From DATJXG01 sp035500455 (GTDB lineage Bacteria > Acidobacteriota > Terriglobia > Terriglobales > Acidobacteriaceae), in NCBI GenBank assembly GCA_035500455.1, contig DATJXG010000406.1, positions 1-27,783 on the forward strand: a stretch of 27,783 bases of DNA. The letters are read 5' to 3'. This document shows positions 7,027 to 15,339 of this stretch, one piece after another (the first letter of the stretch is position 1; each line of letters opens with the position of its first letter). Below the pieces are notes generated by a model that saw only the letters and a list, made by a program, of their open reading frames with translations, had not been told where the DNA came from and did no database searches. A program made the position numbers and the translations under genes.

Positions 7027-7878
7027 CTAGCACTCAGTCGTAAACGCCCGCACGCCTTCCACCGAATGCTGCTCCAGGGTCTGGCGCAGTTTGTTCAGGG
7101 CGCCGGAGTGGAGCTGGGAAACGCGCGATTCGCCAATGTCCATGACTTCCGCGATTTCCCGCATGGTGAGTTCCTCGCGGTAGTAAAGCGAAACCACCTG
7201 CTGCTCTTTCTTCGATAAACCCGAAATGGCTTGCGCCAGCCGCTCGCGCATCTCGGTGCGCAGGCATTGGTGGAACGGATCTTCCTCTGGATTCGCCGGG
7301 GCTGATTCCACCAGATCGTGCTGCTCGCTGCGGTCCTGCCCGTAAGCCACCTGCTGGCCGACGATGGTGAGCGAATCCAGCTTGCCCTTCAGTTTGTGCA
7401 GCGCTGTGAGTTCGATGCCCATCTCGGCGGCCATTTCCTCATCGGTCGGCTGCCGGCCCAGCTTCATGGACAATGCGTCCATCACCTGATCCACATGCTT
7501 GCGTTTGTCGCGGGCGCGGCGCGATGCCCAGTCCTGCTCGCGCAGGCTGTCCATGATGGCGCCGCGAATGCGGAACTGGGCGTACGACTTGAACTGCACG
7601 TTCTTGCCGGCATCGAAGTGGCGGGCGGCGTCAATCAGGCCGAGGACGCCGGAGTGCACCAGATCCTCGAACAACACGTGCTGCGGCAAACGTTCATGAA
7701 TGCGGCGCGCGATGTAATACACCTGCTGGATCTCGCCCATCACCAGCTGATCCTGGGCGGTTTGGCCTTGCGCTCCCTTGTATGCCATCTCGGCTTGCAT
7801 CATTGGCTGTTCACCTCGTGGCTCCTCGCACCCTGCTTCCTCTTGAGTCGCTTCCTTGATTGCGCTTTCGCTTGTCAT
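7027..7878 (-). CDS. fliA: FliA, flagellar sigma factor sigma-28
   Basis: The 283-residue protein has region 2 (VLFEDLVHSGVLGLIDAARH, FKSYAQFRIRGAIMDSLREQ followed by DWASR), region 3 (VDQVMDALSMKLGRQPTDEE) and region 4 with its helix-turn-helix (LTMREIAEVMDIGESRVSQL). This pattern is typical of FliA/WhiG. It directs RNA polymerase to late flagellar promoters. The start at 7878 overlaps the flhA stop by 4 bases (ATGA); an in-frame ATG upstream inside flhA is less likely. The N-terminus carries about 45 extra, mostly polar residues before region 2. No anti-sigma factor FlgM is seen in the window. Confidence 0.95.
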   Translation of the reverse strand: MTSESAIKEATQEEAGCEEPRGEQPMMQAEMAYKGAQGQTAQDQLVMGEIQQVYYIARRIHERLPQHVLFEDLVHSGVLGLIDAARHFDAGKNVQFKSYAQFRIRGAIMDSLREQDWASRRARDKRKHVDQVMDALSMKLGRQPTDEEMAAEMGIELTALHKLKGKLDSLTIVGQQVAYGQDRSEQHDLVESAPANPEEDPFHQCLRTEMRERLAQAISGLSKKEQQVVSLYYREELTMREIAEVMDIGESRVSQLHSGALNKLRQTLEQHSVEGVRAFTTEC

Positions 7879-9965
7879 CGCACCAGGCCCACGGATTGGA
7901 CTGGGATCGTCGGCGGAATTTCCGTAGGCGCCAGCACCACAATCTTGGGCAGGAACGGCTCCAGCAAACGCCGCAGGTAGTACCGGCCCGGCGAAGCGCA
8001 CAGCAATACCGGATTCGCCTGCACCGCGTGTTCACCCAGTAACGCGCGCAGTCCCTCGAGCACCCGCCGCACCAGCGAGGGCTGCAGCGCCGCCGAAGCG
8101 CCCGACGCCGCGTTCCCGTTCATTGCCCGCAGGCACTCTTCCTCGATGCTGTTGTCGAGCGTAACCACCTTGAGCGATCCGCCGCCGTCCAGCAGCGGCC
8201 GCACCAGGGCCCGGCCCAGCGCGTGGCGAGCCGCTTCGACCAGCAGCACCGGGTTCTTGCTGAGGGGAGCGGCTTCGACCAGAGCTTCCAGAATCGTGCC
8301 CAGATCGCGGATCGAGACCTGCTCGCGCAGCAGCTGCTGCAGAATTTTCTGCACTTCGCCCAAAGTCATGAGCTTGGGGATGAGTTCTTCCACCAGTTTG
8401 GGATGGGAATCGTTCAGCCGGTCGATCAGGCGCTTCGTCTCTTGCCGGTTGAGCAGTTCATACGCATGCTGGCGGATGACTTCGCCCAGATGGGTTGTAA
8501 GCGCGCTGACGTTATCTACGACCGTGAAGCCCGCGGACAGCGCCTGCGGCTCCACTTCGCGCGAGATCCACTTGGCGGGAACGTTGAAGGCGGGCTCGCG
8601 CGTATCCTGGCCGGGCAATGCCGCCGCCGTGATTTGCGAGCTGATCGCCAGCAGGCAATCGCGCCGCAGCTCCCAGCGGGCGATCTCAGTGCCACGAAGC
8701 GAGATGACGTATTCGTTTTCATGCAGCGAAAGATTATCGGTAATGTGAATCGGCGGCACTACGAAGCCCAGGTCGCGCGCCATGTGCTTGCGCAGCGCGC
8801 GAACCTTGGCGAGCAACTGGCCGCCCTTCTTGGCGTCTGCCAATGGAACCAGCCCGAATCCGACTTCTAGGGTGAGGTCGTCCAGCTTCAGCGCCGCTTC
8901 CATCGGATCCACCGCCGCAGCGGCTTTGCCGTCGCCCTTGGCCGCGGGCGTAGTCGCGAGACCCGTAACTTCCTTTCCCGACGGCGCTTCGTCTTTGAGT
9001 AGCCTCGCCAGGCCGAACATCAACCCGGCGACCAGAATGAACGAGAACTTGGGCAGGCCCGGAATCAAGGCGAGGGCGGCGATCACTCCGCCGGCAAGCA
9101 AAAGCGGCCGGCGTTTCCCGAACAGCTGGGTGCCGATATCAACGCCAAGCGTGCTTTGCGAGGAAGCGCGTGTGATCACAATGGCGCCGGCCACCGACAC
9201 CAGCAGCGACGGAATCATCGTCACCAGGCCATCGCCGACGGTCAGGATCGTGTAGGTCTTGAGGGCCTCGCCGAAAGGCATGCCCTGCTGGAAAACCCCG
9301 ATCAGAAACCCGGCGATGATGTTGATCGCTGTGATCAGAATGGTGGCCAGAGAGTCGCGCTGATTGAAGCGCGCCGCGCCGTCCATGGCGCCGTAGAATT
9401 CGGCTTCCTTGGCGATCAGCTCGCGCCGCGAGCGCGCTTGGTGTTCATCGATCAGGCCGGCATTCAAGTCCGCGTCGATCGCCATTTGCTTGCCGGGCAT
9501 GGCGTCCAAAGTGAAGCGGGCGGTGACTTCGGCAGTCCGCACCGCACCGTGGCTCACCACCATGTACTGGATCGCAATCAACGCCAGGAAAATCACGAAG
9601 CCGACGACATAATTGCCGCCCACCACGAACTGTCCGAATGCTTCAATCACCTTCCCCGCCGCGGAAGACCCTTCACTGCCATGCAGGAGAATTCTGCGGC
9701 TGGAAGCCAGATCGAGGGACAGGCGCAGCAGAGTCAAAAGCAGCAGCAGGCTGGGGAATACGGAGAACTGCACCGGCCGCAGAATCTGCACCGCCGAGAG
9801 CAGCACCAGAACCGAAATCGTGATGCTGCACGTCAGCAAGAGGTCCAAGGCGAACGACGGCAGCGGCACCAGCATGACGAAAATCAGGCTGACGGCGCAC
9901 GCTGGAATAATCCAGTCCGCGCCATTCGCTTTCAACGCACTCAGGAAACCCGGTTTGCCTGCCAT
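7875..9965 (-). CDS. flhA: FlhA, export gate protein
   Basis: FlhA is the large inner-membrane gate protein of the flagellar type III secretion system. It has 696 residues, the family's usual length, with about eight membrane segments in the first 330 residues, the FHIPEP-family signatures (FTLDAMPGKQMAIDADLNAG, AEFYGAMDGAARF) and a long cytoplasmic domain (LEVGFGLVPLADAKKGGQLL, VPPIHITDNLSLHENEYVI) that docks chaperone-substrate complexes. GAGAGG sits 3 bases before the ATG. It follows flhB by 25 bases and overlaps fliA by 4 bases, leaving no room for flhF or flhG, which often lie here in other genomes. Confidence 0.98.
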   Translation of the reverse strand: MAGKPGFLSALKANGADWIIPACAVSLIFVMLVPLPSFALDLLLTCSITISVLVLLSAVQILRPVQFSVFPSLLLLLTLLRLSLDLASSRRILLHGSEGSSAAGKVIEAFGQFVVGGNYVVGFVIFLALIAIQYMVVSHGAVRTAEVTARFTLDAMPGKQMAIDADLNAGLIDEHQARSRRELIAKEAEFYGAMDGAARFNQRDSLATILITAINIIAGFLIGVFQQGMPFGEALKTYTILTVGDGLVTMIPSLLVSVAGAIVITRASSQSTLGVDIGTQLFGKRRPLLLAGGVIAALALIPGLPKFSFILVAGLMFGLARLLKDEAPSGKEVTGLATTPAAKGDGKAAAAVDPMEAALKLDDLTLEVGFGLVPLADAKKGGQLLAKVRALRKHMARDLGFVVPPIHITDNLSLHENEYVISLRGTEIARWELRRDCLLAISSQITAAALPGQDTREPAFNVPAKWISREVEPQALSAGFTVVDNVSALTTHLGEVIRQHAYELLNRQETKRLIDRLNDSHPKLVEELIPKLMTLGEVQKILQQLLREQVSIRDLGTILEALVEAAPLSKNPVLLVEAARHALGRALVRPLLDGGGSLKVVTLDNSIEEECLRAMNGNAASGASAALQPSLVRRVLEGLRALLGEHAVQANPVLLCASPGRYYLRRLLEPFLPKIVVLAPTEIPPTIPVQSVGLVR

Positions 9966-9990
9966 TTTCCTCTCACGTCTCTAAATGCCG

Positions 9991-11067
9991 TTACTTATTG
10001 CGCGGACGCGCCGCCCGGCGCGCCGCCTCCACCTGCGCCTTGTAAACAAACGCCAGAATTTCGGCCACCGCCGTGTACAGCTTTGCCGGAATCTGCCCGT
10101 TCACCGCCACCAGGCGATACAGCGCCTGCGCCAGCGGCGGGTTCTCCATGATCGGCACGTTGCTCCAGCGCGCTACATCCTTGATTTCCTGCGCGAACAG
10201 GTCGCGGCCCTTCGCTACCACGATGGGAGCCGCCATCATGGGCTCGTATTTCAGAGCCACGGCGAAGTGGGTCGGATTGGTCACCACCACCGTCGCCTGC
10301 TCGGTATCGAGCAGCATCTGCCGCCGCCGGACTTGCCGCTGCAGGCGCCGGATACGCGCCTTGATCTGCGGGTTTCCATCTGTCTCCTTCATTTCTTCCC
10401 GCAGCTCTTCCCGGCTCATCTTGAGGTCGCCTTCGTGCTTGCGCCAGGCGATGAGATAATCGATCGCCGCGAAGATCACCAGCACCAGCAGCGATTTCCA
10501 TCCCACCTCGAAAAGCAGAGTGAGCATCAGCTGCGCGTGCGCGCCCATCCCCAGGTTGGAAGCGCGCACAACCTCTCCCATGTGCCGGTGAAATACGCCG
10601 TAGCTGACGTAGATCACGCAGATGATGGGCGGCAGGGACTTGAGCAGTCCGCCCAACGCGGAAATGGAAAATATCTGCTGCAGCCGGTTGACCGGGCTCA
10701 GTCTTTCCGGATTCGGCGCCAGCGCCTCCGGGGCAAACACAAAACCGCCCTGCGCCACTCCCGTGACCGCGGAGATCACCCACGCGCCCAGCATCACCGG
10801 CGCGGCCCAGCGAATCACCTCCCAGTACGACCAGAACAGCACCGAACTGCGCGGCGCCAGCACGTCACTCACCGGCATACTCAGAGAAGTCTGCAGCAGG
10901 GTGCGCCATGCCTCGGCCATGTGCGAAGCCTGCCAACCGATCAGCGCGCAGGCAGCGGCGATCGCGAGAATGCCGGAGAGATCGCGCGTCCGGGCGACCT
11001 GACCCTTCTCGCGGGCTTTTTGCCGTCTTCGCGCTGTCGGCTTCTCTGATTTGTTGGAATCCGCCAT
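9991..11067 (-). CDS. flhB: FlhB, export switch protein
   Basis: FlhB controls the switch from rod/hook export to filament export. The 358-residue protein starts with the polar KSEKPTARRRQKAREKGQV segment, has four membrane segments (about residues 32-48, 85-105, 140-160, 185-205) and a cytoplasmic domain with the self-cleavage motif NPTH at residues 264-267 followed by FAVALKYEP. The cleavage motif is intact, so normal substrate-specificity switching with FliK is expected. A basic C-terminal tail (EAARRAARPRNK) ends the protein. It lies between fliR and flhA, the common order. Confidence 0.98.
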   Translation of the reverse strand: MADSNKSEKPTARRRQKAREKGQVARTRDLSGILAIAAACALIGWQASHMAEAWRTLLQTSLSMPVSDVLAPRSSVLFWSYWEVIRWAAPVMLGAWVISAVTGVAQGGFVFAPEALAPNPERLSPVNRLQQIFSISALGGLLKSLPPIICVIYVSYGVFHRHMGEVVRASNLGMGAHAQLMLTLLFEVGWKSLLVLVIFAAIDYLIAWRKHEGDLKMSREELREEMKETDGNPQIKARIRRLQRQVRRRQMLLDTEQATVVVTNPTHFAVALKYEPMMAAPIVVAKGRDLFAQEIKDVARWSNVPIMENPPLAQALYRLVAVNGQIPAKLYTAVAEILAFVYKAQVEAARRAARPRNK

Positions 11068-11090
11068 ACTTCTCTCTTAACCGCCGTCAC

Positions 11091-11858
11091 TTAGTGAGCC
11101 AGCCTGAGCGTCCTCTCCGTAATTGCCAGCGAATCGGTAAACAAACGCGCGAACAAGTCCGGCCAGTAGTGCACGGCCGCGCTCAGCAGCAGCAGCCCGA
11201 AAAGACCCTTCACGGCCGGCCCCAGAAACATCACCGGCATTTGCGGCGACGCCTTGCCGATCAGTCCCAGCAGGATGTCGGCAACCACCGATGCAATCAG
11301 CACCGGCGCCGCGATCTGCACACCGACTCCCAGAATGCTTCCTCCCACATGCAGTACCTGTTTGGTGAAAGCTGCATTCGCTGTTCCTGCGCCCGGCGGC
11401 AGATAGTCGAAGCTGCGCACAATCGCCCGCAGGATCCAGTGGTGCACATCCAGGCTGAGAAAAATCAGCAGCGTCATCATCTGTGTGAACACCGACATCA
11501 CGTTGCTTTCGATCTGCGTCTGCGGATCGAGGATGGTCACCAGCGAGTACCCCATCTGCACACTCAAAATCTGCCCCGCCATCTCGGCGCCTTCAAAAAC
11601 CAGGTTGGTGGTAATACCAATCGCCACCCCGACAAGCAACTCGCTGGCGATCAGCAGCGGCCAATGCTCAACCGGAATCACTCCCACCCGCGGAGCAAAC
11701 ACCGGATACAGAACTGCCGTGATGGTCAGTGCCAGCATGGCCTTGATCCTTGGTGGCACGGCCGCGTGGCTCATGAAGGGTGCGAACAACATGAGGCCCG
11801 AAACTCGCGCTCCGACTACCAGCGCCGTGCTCAAGATGCCGGCTAGAGAGAATTCCAT
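11091..11858 (-). CDS. fliR: FliR, export gate protein
   Basis: FliR is the third subunit of the FliPQR export gate in the inner membrane. The 255-residue protein is hydrophobic with several membrane helices. The N-terminus (VVGARVSGLMLFAPFM, then VPPRIKAMLALTITAVLYPV) and the middle (VGVAIGITTNLVFEGAEMAG, then VQMGYSLVTILDPQTQIESN) are typical of FliR. It follows fliQ by 31 bases and precedes flhB by 23 bases. Confidence 0.97.
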   Translation of the reverse strand: MEFSLAGILSTALVVGARVSGLMLFAPFMSHAAVPPRIKAMLALTITAVLYPVFAPRVGVIPVEHWPLLIASELLVGVAIGITTNLVFEGAEMAGQILSVQMGYSLVTILDPQTQIESNVMSVFTQMMTLLIFLSLDVHHWILRAIVRSFDYLPPGAGTANAAFTKQVLHVGGSILGVGVQIAAPVLIASVVADILLGLIGKASPQMPVMFLGPAVKGLFGLLLLSAAVHYWPDLFARLFTDSLAITERTLRLAH

Positions 11859-11889
11859 CGCCTAAGCACTCCACCCTTCCGCCGTTTCT

Positions 11890-12159
11890 CTAGCGCGCAT
11901 AGCTGCCGACATTGGAAAAAATCTGCACTGTGAACTGCGCCAGCTGCCGCCACATCCACGGCATCAGGACGAATACGCCGGCAGCGGCGCTCAGCAGCCG
12001 CGGCACGGTGGAAATGGTTGTGTCCTGCAGCGAGGTGAGCACCTGAACGACGTTGATCAGGAGGCTCACCGCGATCGCGATCGCCAGGATGGGCCCGCCG
12101 ACACGAAACACTTCAAACAGCGTTCTTTGCCCCAACTCCACGATTTGTCCTGTATGCAT
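11890..12159 (-). CDS. fliQ: FliQ, export gate protein
   Basis: FliQ is the small gate subunit, 89 residues with two membrane helices (about 19-40 and 53-72) separated by the conserved loop VQVLTSLQDTTISTVPRLLS. The length is normal. The gene starts 6 bases after the fliP stop and is followed by fliR, the standard fliP-fliQ-fliR order. Confidence 0.97.
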   Translation of the reverse strand: MHTGQIVELGQRTLFEVFRVGGPILAIAIAVSLLINVVQVLTSLQDTTISTVPRLLSAAAGVFVLMPWMWRQLAQFTVQIFSNVGSYAR

Positions 12160-12165
12160 CGCCCC

Positions 12166-12954
12166 TCACATGAAACTTTTCATCAACGAACCCACCAGCA
12201 GGTTCCAGCCGTCCACCATCACAAACAGAAGCAACTTCAGCGGAGTGGAAATGACCACCGGCGGGAGTTGAAACATTCCGACCGAGGTGGTGATCGAAGC
12301 CACGACCATGTCAATCACGATGAACGGAAGAAACAGGACGGCGCCGATCTGAAATCCCGCGCGCAACTCCGAAAGAATGTATGCCGGCACCAGCACCCGC
12401 ATGGAAATCTCTTCTGGAACGCGCGGCCGTGGCTCTTTCGAAAGCTCCACGAAGAGCGACACGTCTTTCTCGCGCACGTAATGCAGCATGAAAGTCTTCA
12501 GCGGCTTTGAGCCCTCAGTCATGGCCTCGGAGAGGTTCATGGTGCCGTGTTCGTAGGGCTGGAATGCGTTCTCGTAAATTCCGGCACCCACCGGTTGCAT
12601 CAGAAATGAGGTCAGAATCAGCGCCAGGCCGATGAGCGTCTGGTTCGAGGGCGTAGTCTGCAGGCCCAGTGCCTGCCGCAGAAAATGAAACACCACCAGC
12701 AAGCGGGCGAACGGCGTCAGGCAGAGGATCAGCGAAGGGATCAGCGTCAGAAACGTCAGCAGGATTGCGATCTGCAGTGCTGAATTGTCGCCTAGGCCGG
12801 TAATCTTGATTTCATTGGGCTGCACGTGAAGCGAAGGCGCGGCGGACGTGGCCGAGGTCGCGCGGGTTGCCGCAATTGCCTGCGAAGGCAGAGCCGCCAG
12901 CAGGACTCCAACCGCCAGAACCCATCCCATCAGACGAAGCGACCTGCGAGTCAT
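12166..12954 (-). CDS. fliP: FliP, export gate protein
   Basis: FliP forms the pentameric core of the export gate. The 262-residue protein has a cleavable signal peptide (MGWVLAVGVLLAALPSQAIA), then ALQIAILLTFLTLIPSLILC, FARLLVVFHFLRQALGLQTT, PSNQTLIGLALILTSFLMQP and, near the end, GFQIGAVLFLPFIVIDMVVA with ASITTSVGMFQLPPVVISTP. These are FliP signatures. The start overlaps the fliO stop by 4 bases. Confidence 0.98.
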   Translation of the reverse strand: MTRRSLRLMGWVLAVGVLLAALPSQAIAATRATSATSAAPSLHVQPNEIKITGLGDNSALQIAILLTFLTLIPSLILCLTPFARLLVVFHFLRQALGLQTTPSNQTLIGLALILTSFLMQPVGAGIYENAFQPYEHGTMNLSEAMTEGSKPLKTFMLHYVREKDVSLFVELSKEPRPRVPEEISMRVLVPAYILSELRAGFQIGAVLFLPFIVIDMVVASITTSVGMFQLPPVVISTPLKLLLFVMVDGWNLLVGSLMKSFM

Positions 12955-13382
12955 CGAAGCTCAGACCTCGAAAGTTCTGGCCCTTGGTGTCCGGATCCTG
13001 CTTGTGCGCAGTTCTTCATGGTGTCGGAGAAGCTGGGTTCGGTTTCCCCTAACCGCGTCAGCATGGCAATCGAATTCGTGGCGCCTCCAATCAGGAATCG
13101 TTCCTGGCCAACCTGCACCACCGCGACAAACCGCTTGTCGCCGAGAGAAACGCTCTCGCAGACGCGCAGATTCTTTTTGGCGGGGCGCTGCGAGGCCAGC
13201 ACTTTCATCAGCCCGCTCCAGCAGGTCAGCAGAATTCGGTACAAAGCTCGGGCTGACGGCGAATCAGCTAGGCCGGGCCTCCGTTTGGCATTCCCCTCGG
13301 GGCTCTGTTCATAGGCGCGGGCCTCCGCGGCAGTCCCGGCAAAAGGAACTTGCGCTCCGCTCGGTACGCAGACTGTGCTCAT
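12951..13382 (-). CDS. fliO: FliO-like export apparatus assembly protein
   Basis: From ATG 13382, which overlaps the fliN stop by 4 bases, this gives 143 residues. The stretch LRVCESVSLGDKRFVAVVQV followed by GQERFLIGGATNSIAMLTRL is the characteristic FliO cytoplasmic beta domain (family pattern: sLg.k..v.lv.vg...lLlGvt...i..L). FliO assists FliP assembly. Position between fliN and fliP is the usual one. Unusually, no clear transmembrane helix precedes the domain; only ALYRILLTCWSGLMKVLA (around residues 48-65) is hydrophobic and it looks amphipathic. The C-terminus also diverges. The in-frame region upstream of 13382 is inside fliN and is not used. Confidence 0.82.
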   Translation of the reverse strand: MSTVCVPSGAQVPFAGTAAEARAYEQSPEGNAKRRPGLADSPSARALYRILLTCWSGLMKVLASQRPAKKNLRVCESVSLGDKRFVAVVQVGQERFLIGGATNSIAMLTRLGETEPSFSDTMKNCAQAGSGHQGPELSRSELR

Positions 13383-13690
13383 GCCAGCTCCGTAATTCTG
13401 CTTGCCAGCCGGTCTCCGGCGACTTCGAACTTGGCCCAGGCGATCAACTTGCCGTTCACGCGCACCGGCACGTCTGACGTGGATTGGAAGAGCGTTCTGA
13501 TAACCGACCCGGGCTTCAACCCCACCAAATCCCCCACCGTAAAATTGGGGACGGGAATTTCCACAGTCAGGGTCATGGGCAGCCACGGCAGTTCGTCCAC
13601 CACGTTCTTCCGTGGGTGAGCCGGAGCTTTGGGGATCTCCACGACCGGCGGATTCTGGTTCGGGTTCAGGTTTGGGTTATGGCTTGCCAT
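13379..13690 (-). CDS. fliN: FliN, flagellar motor switch protein (short form)
   Basis: A 103-residue SpoA-domain protein: a Pro/Asn-rich N-terminus (about 30 residues), then LPMTLTVEIPVPNFTVGDLV, GLKPGSVIRTLFQSTSDVPV and RVNGKLIAWAKFEVAGDRLA. This is the compact FliN domain that forms the base of the C ring. The ATG at 13690 is preferred over a TTG 36 bases upstream, because the candidate promoter and start at 13711-13737 would exclude the latter. It is the first gene of the long export/switch unit. The longer FliY-like protein at 5239-6054 carries a second copy of the domain, and a HrcQ/FliN role could be divided between them. Confidence 0.9.
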   Translation of the reverse strand: MASHNPNLNPNQNPPVVEIPKAPAHPRKNVVDELPWLPMTLTVEIPVPNFTVGDLVGLKPGSVIRTLFQSTSDVPVRVNGKLIAWAKFEVAGDRLASRITELA

Positions 13691-13721
13691 AATTCCGCTT
13701 ACACGCGTGCAAACGGAGAAG

Positions 13722-13737
13722 TGCAAGTGAGTGACCG
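13722..13737 (-). promoter_or_regulatory. Candidate sigma-54 promoter for fliN operon
   Basis: The minus strand reads CGGTCACTCACTTGCA: GG, 10 bases, GC with a perfect TTGCA -12 element. The -24 element is weaker (CGGTCA against TGGCAC). The predicted start near 13711 gives a 21-base leader before the fliN ATG at 13690. Confidence 0.5.
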
Positions 13738-13892
13738 GTGTGCGATGAAATTGCGGCGCCGGAGCGGCGCAGCCCGGGCGCGCGGCAAGGTACGGGAAGG
13801 AAAAGATTTAGGGGGATATCCGCGCTGCGTGGCGCGCCGGCGGCAGGAAAGCGGCGCTCACAGAATTAGAGGCGGAGTAGAGCCACAGAACG

Positions 13893-13925
13893 TCCGGCTG
13901 CGCCGGGTATTGAGGCGCAGCCGGA
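13893..13925 (-). terminator. Hairpin downstream of flgE (possible terminator)
   Basis: A perfect 12-bp inverted repeat, TCCGGCTGCGCC and GGCGCAGCCGGA, separated by 9 bases. It lies about 127 bases past the flgE stop. The sequence after the stem on the minus strand (CGTTCTGTGG) is only weakly T-rich, so it is not a classical intrinsic terminator; it may stabilise the 3' end or stop transcription with help. Confidence 0.45.
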
Positions 13926-14013
13926 GGTGTTCTAATCAGCCGTTAAGTTTCGCACCCGCCAGGTGACTAGGTTCCCTTTCGCTTTGTGGTGCGATCCTTC
14001 GCGCTGATCACTT

Positions 14014-14031
14014 ACCGCAAAGATCGCAAAG
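14014..14031 (-). repeat. Short tandem repeat CTTTGCGRT
   Basis: On the minus strand two 9-base units, CTTTGCGAT and CTTTGCGGT, stand side by side just downstream of flgE. I recall similar CTTTGCG tandem units between genes in other bacterial genomes, but no second copy is present in this window, so its status as a dispersed repeat is uncertain. Confidence 0.3.
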
Positions 14032-14051
14032 AAAATTCATTCACCACGCCG

Positions 14052-15296
14052 CTACTGGCGGATCAGGTTAATCGTGTCTTGCGTCGTCTCGTCGAACGTG
14101 GTCACAACCTTGGCGCTGGCCTGGAAGCCGCGTTGCGCCACGATCATCGCCGCAAACTCGGTGGCGATGTCCACGTTGGACTGCTCCAGCGCGCCGCCGG
14201 TCAGCGTGCCGCGGCCACCCGCTCCCGGGACCCCGATGGTCGGGGCGCCCGAAGGCAGGGTAGCGTTGAAATAGTTCGATCCCACGCGAAGCAGGCCCTG
14301 TTCATCTGGGAAGGTGGCAAGGGCGAGCTGCCCGAGCGGCGTGGTCTTGCCGTTGGTGAAGGTGCCGGAGATCACACCGTCGGCGCCCACGTTAAAGCTC
14401 ACCAGCGTGCCGCTGCTGTACCCATCCTGCGATGTAGTAGCGGTCGTGCTGGCCGAAGCCACCTGGGTCATCAGCGGGTTGTTATTGCTGTCGAACAAAT
14501 TCCAGGTCAGGTTGACGGCAGCCGCACCATCGGCCAGGCCGGGCACCGTGATGCCCGTGATGTTTGCCGCCGGTGAAACCAGTGTGCCGTTGCCGTCGAA
14601 GGTCAGGGTTCCCGTGGACACGCTCACCGGATTGCCCGTCTGCCCCACGTCAGCGGCTGGAATCGTGATGTTGTAATTCCAGGTGTTGGCCGCGCTCTTG
14701 GTGAACTGGAAGGTCAGTACGTGGGAAACGCCCAGCGAATCATAGACTGACATCGGGGTGGAGAAATTCTGGCCCACAGCAGTCGAAGCGTCGAGGTTGG
14801 TCGTCATCGAAATGTCGCCGGAGGCTTTCGGCGGGCTGATCAGGCCCTGCCCGAGAACGATCGGGGAGAGCGTCTGCCCCGGGGTGATCACTCCATTCAC
14901 CGCGGGGTATCCCATCACGTCTTCTCCATCCTGAGTAGTGAGGTTTCCGCTGAGTCCCACGGTGAAGTGCCCGTCGCGCGTGTATTGCTGTTCGCCGGTG
15001 CTCTTCTGAGTGACGAAAAATCCGTCTCCGGTAATGGCCACGTCGGTGGCCACGCCGCTGGTGTTCAGGCTGCCGTCCATGAAGTTGGTCGTAATCGACC
15101 CCACCCCCGCGCCGGCGCCGATCTGTGTAGGATCCCCCGATCCCGTGTTGCCAATGGTTTGGTAGAACAGGTCTTTGAAGGACGTGTCCTGCTTCTTGTA
15201 GCCCACCGTGTTCAGGTTGGCCAGGTTGTTGGAAATAACAGTCAACGCTTCGCTGGCGGAATCCAGGCCAGAAAGCGGTATGGAAAACATCGGCAT
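14052..15296 (-). CDS. flgE: FlgE, flagellar hook protein
   Basis: FlgE polymerises into the hook. The 414-residue protein has the axial N-terminus (IPLSGLDSASEALTVISNNL, then ANLNTVGYKKQDTSFKDLFY), the segment VATDVAITGDGFFVTQKSTG with YTRDGHFTVGLSGNLTTQDG, a large central beta domain rich in Thr, Gly and Ala, and the C-terminus GALEQSNVDIATEFAAMIVA, QRGFQASAKVVTTFDETTQD. The length is normal for a hook protein and too long for a rod protein. AGGAG lies 8 bases before the ATG. It appears to be a one-gene unit with its own candidate sigma-54 promoter (15340-15355). Confidence 0.97.
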   Translation of the reverse strand: MPMFSIPLSGLDSASEALTVISNNLANLNTVGYKKQDTSFKDLFYQTIGNTGSGDPTQIGAGAGVGSITTNFMDGSLNTSGVATDVAITGDGFFVTQKSTGEQQYTRDGHFTVGLSGNLTTQDGEDVMGYPAVNGVITPGQTLSPIVLGQGLISPPKASGDISMTTNLDASTAVGQNFSTPMSVYDSLGVSHVLTFQFTKSAANTWNYNITIPAADVGQTGNPVSVSTGTLTFDGNGTLVSPAANITGITVPGLADGAAAVNLTWNLFDSNNNPLMTQVASASTTATTSQDGYSSGTLVSFNVGADGVISGTFTNGKTTPLGQLALATFPDEQGLLRVGSNYFNATLPSGAPTIGVPGAGGRGTLTGGALEQSNVDIATEFAAMIVAQRGFQASAKVVTTFDETTQDTINLIRQ

Positions 15297-15339
15297 GTTC
15301 TTATCTCCTGTGTCCTATGAACTCTGAAATCGGGGGACT

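Larger units (their letters stand above)
13691..14051. other. Intergenic region between flgE and fliN
   Basis: No gene is visible in these 361 bases. From the flgE side they contain a short tandem repeat on the minus strand (CTTTGCGAT then CTTTGCGGT, 14014-14031), a strong 12-bp hairpin (13893-13925), a G+C-rich stretch with smaller inverted repeats around 13752-13770, and the candidate sigma-54 promoter for fliN (13722-13737). The region therefore looks like a unit boundary: an end signal for flgE and a start signal for fliN. Confidence 0.6.

Noticed and set aside
7875..10151. Long plus-strand reading frames opposite flhA and flhB
   Set aside because: They mirror high-G+C coding frames of secure flagellar genes, have no ribosome sites, and their translations are Arg/His/Gln-rich without domains. 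The same holds for the other long plus-strand frames in the window.
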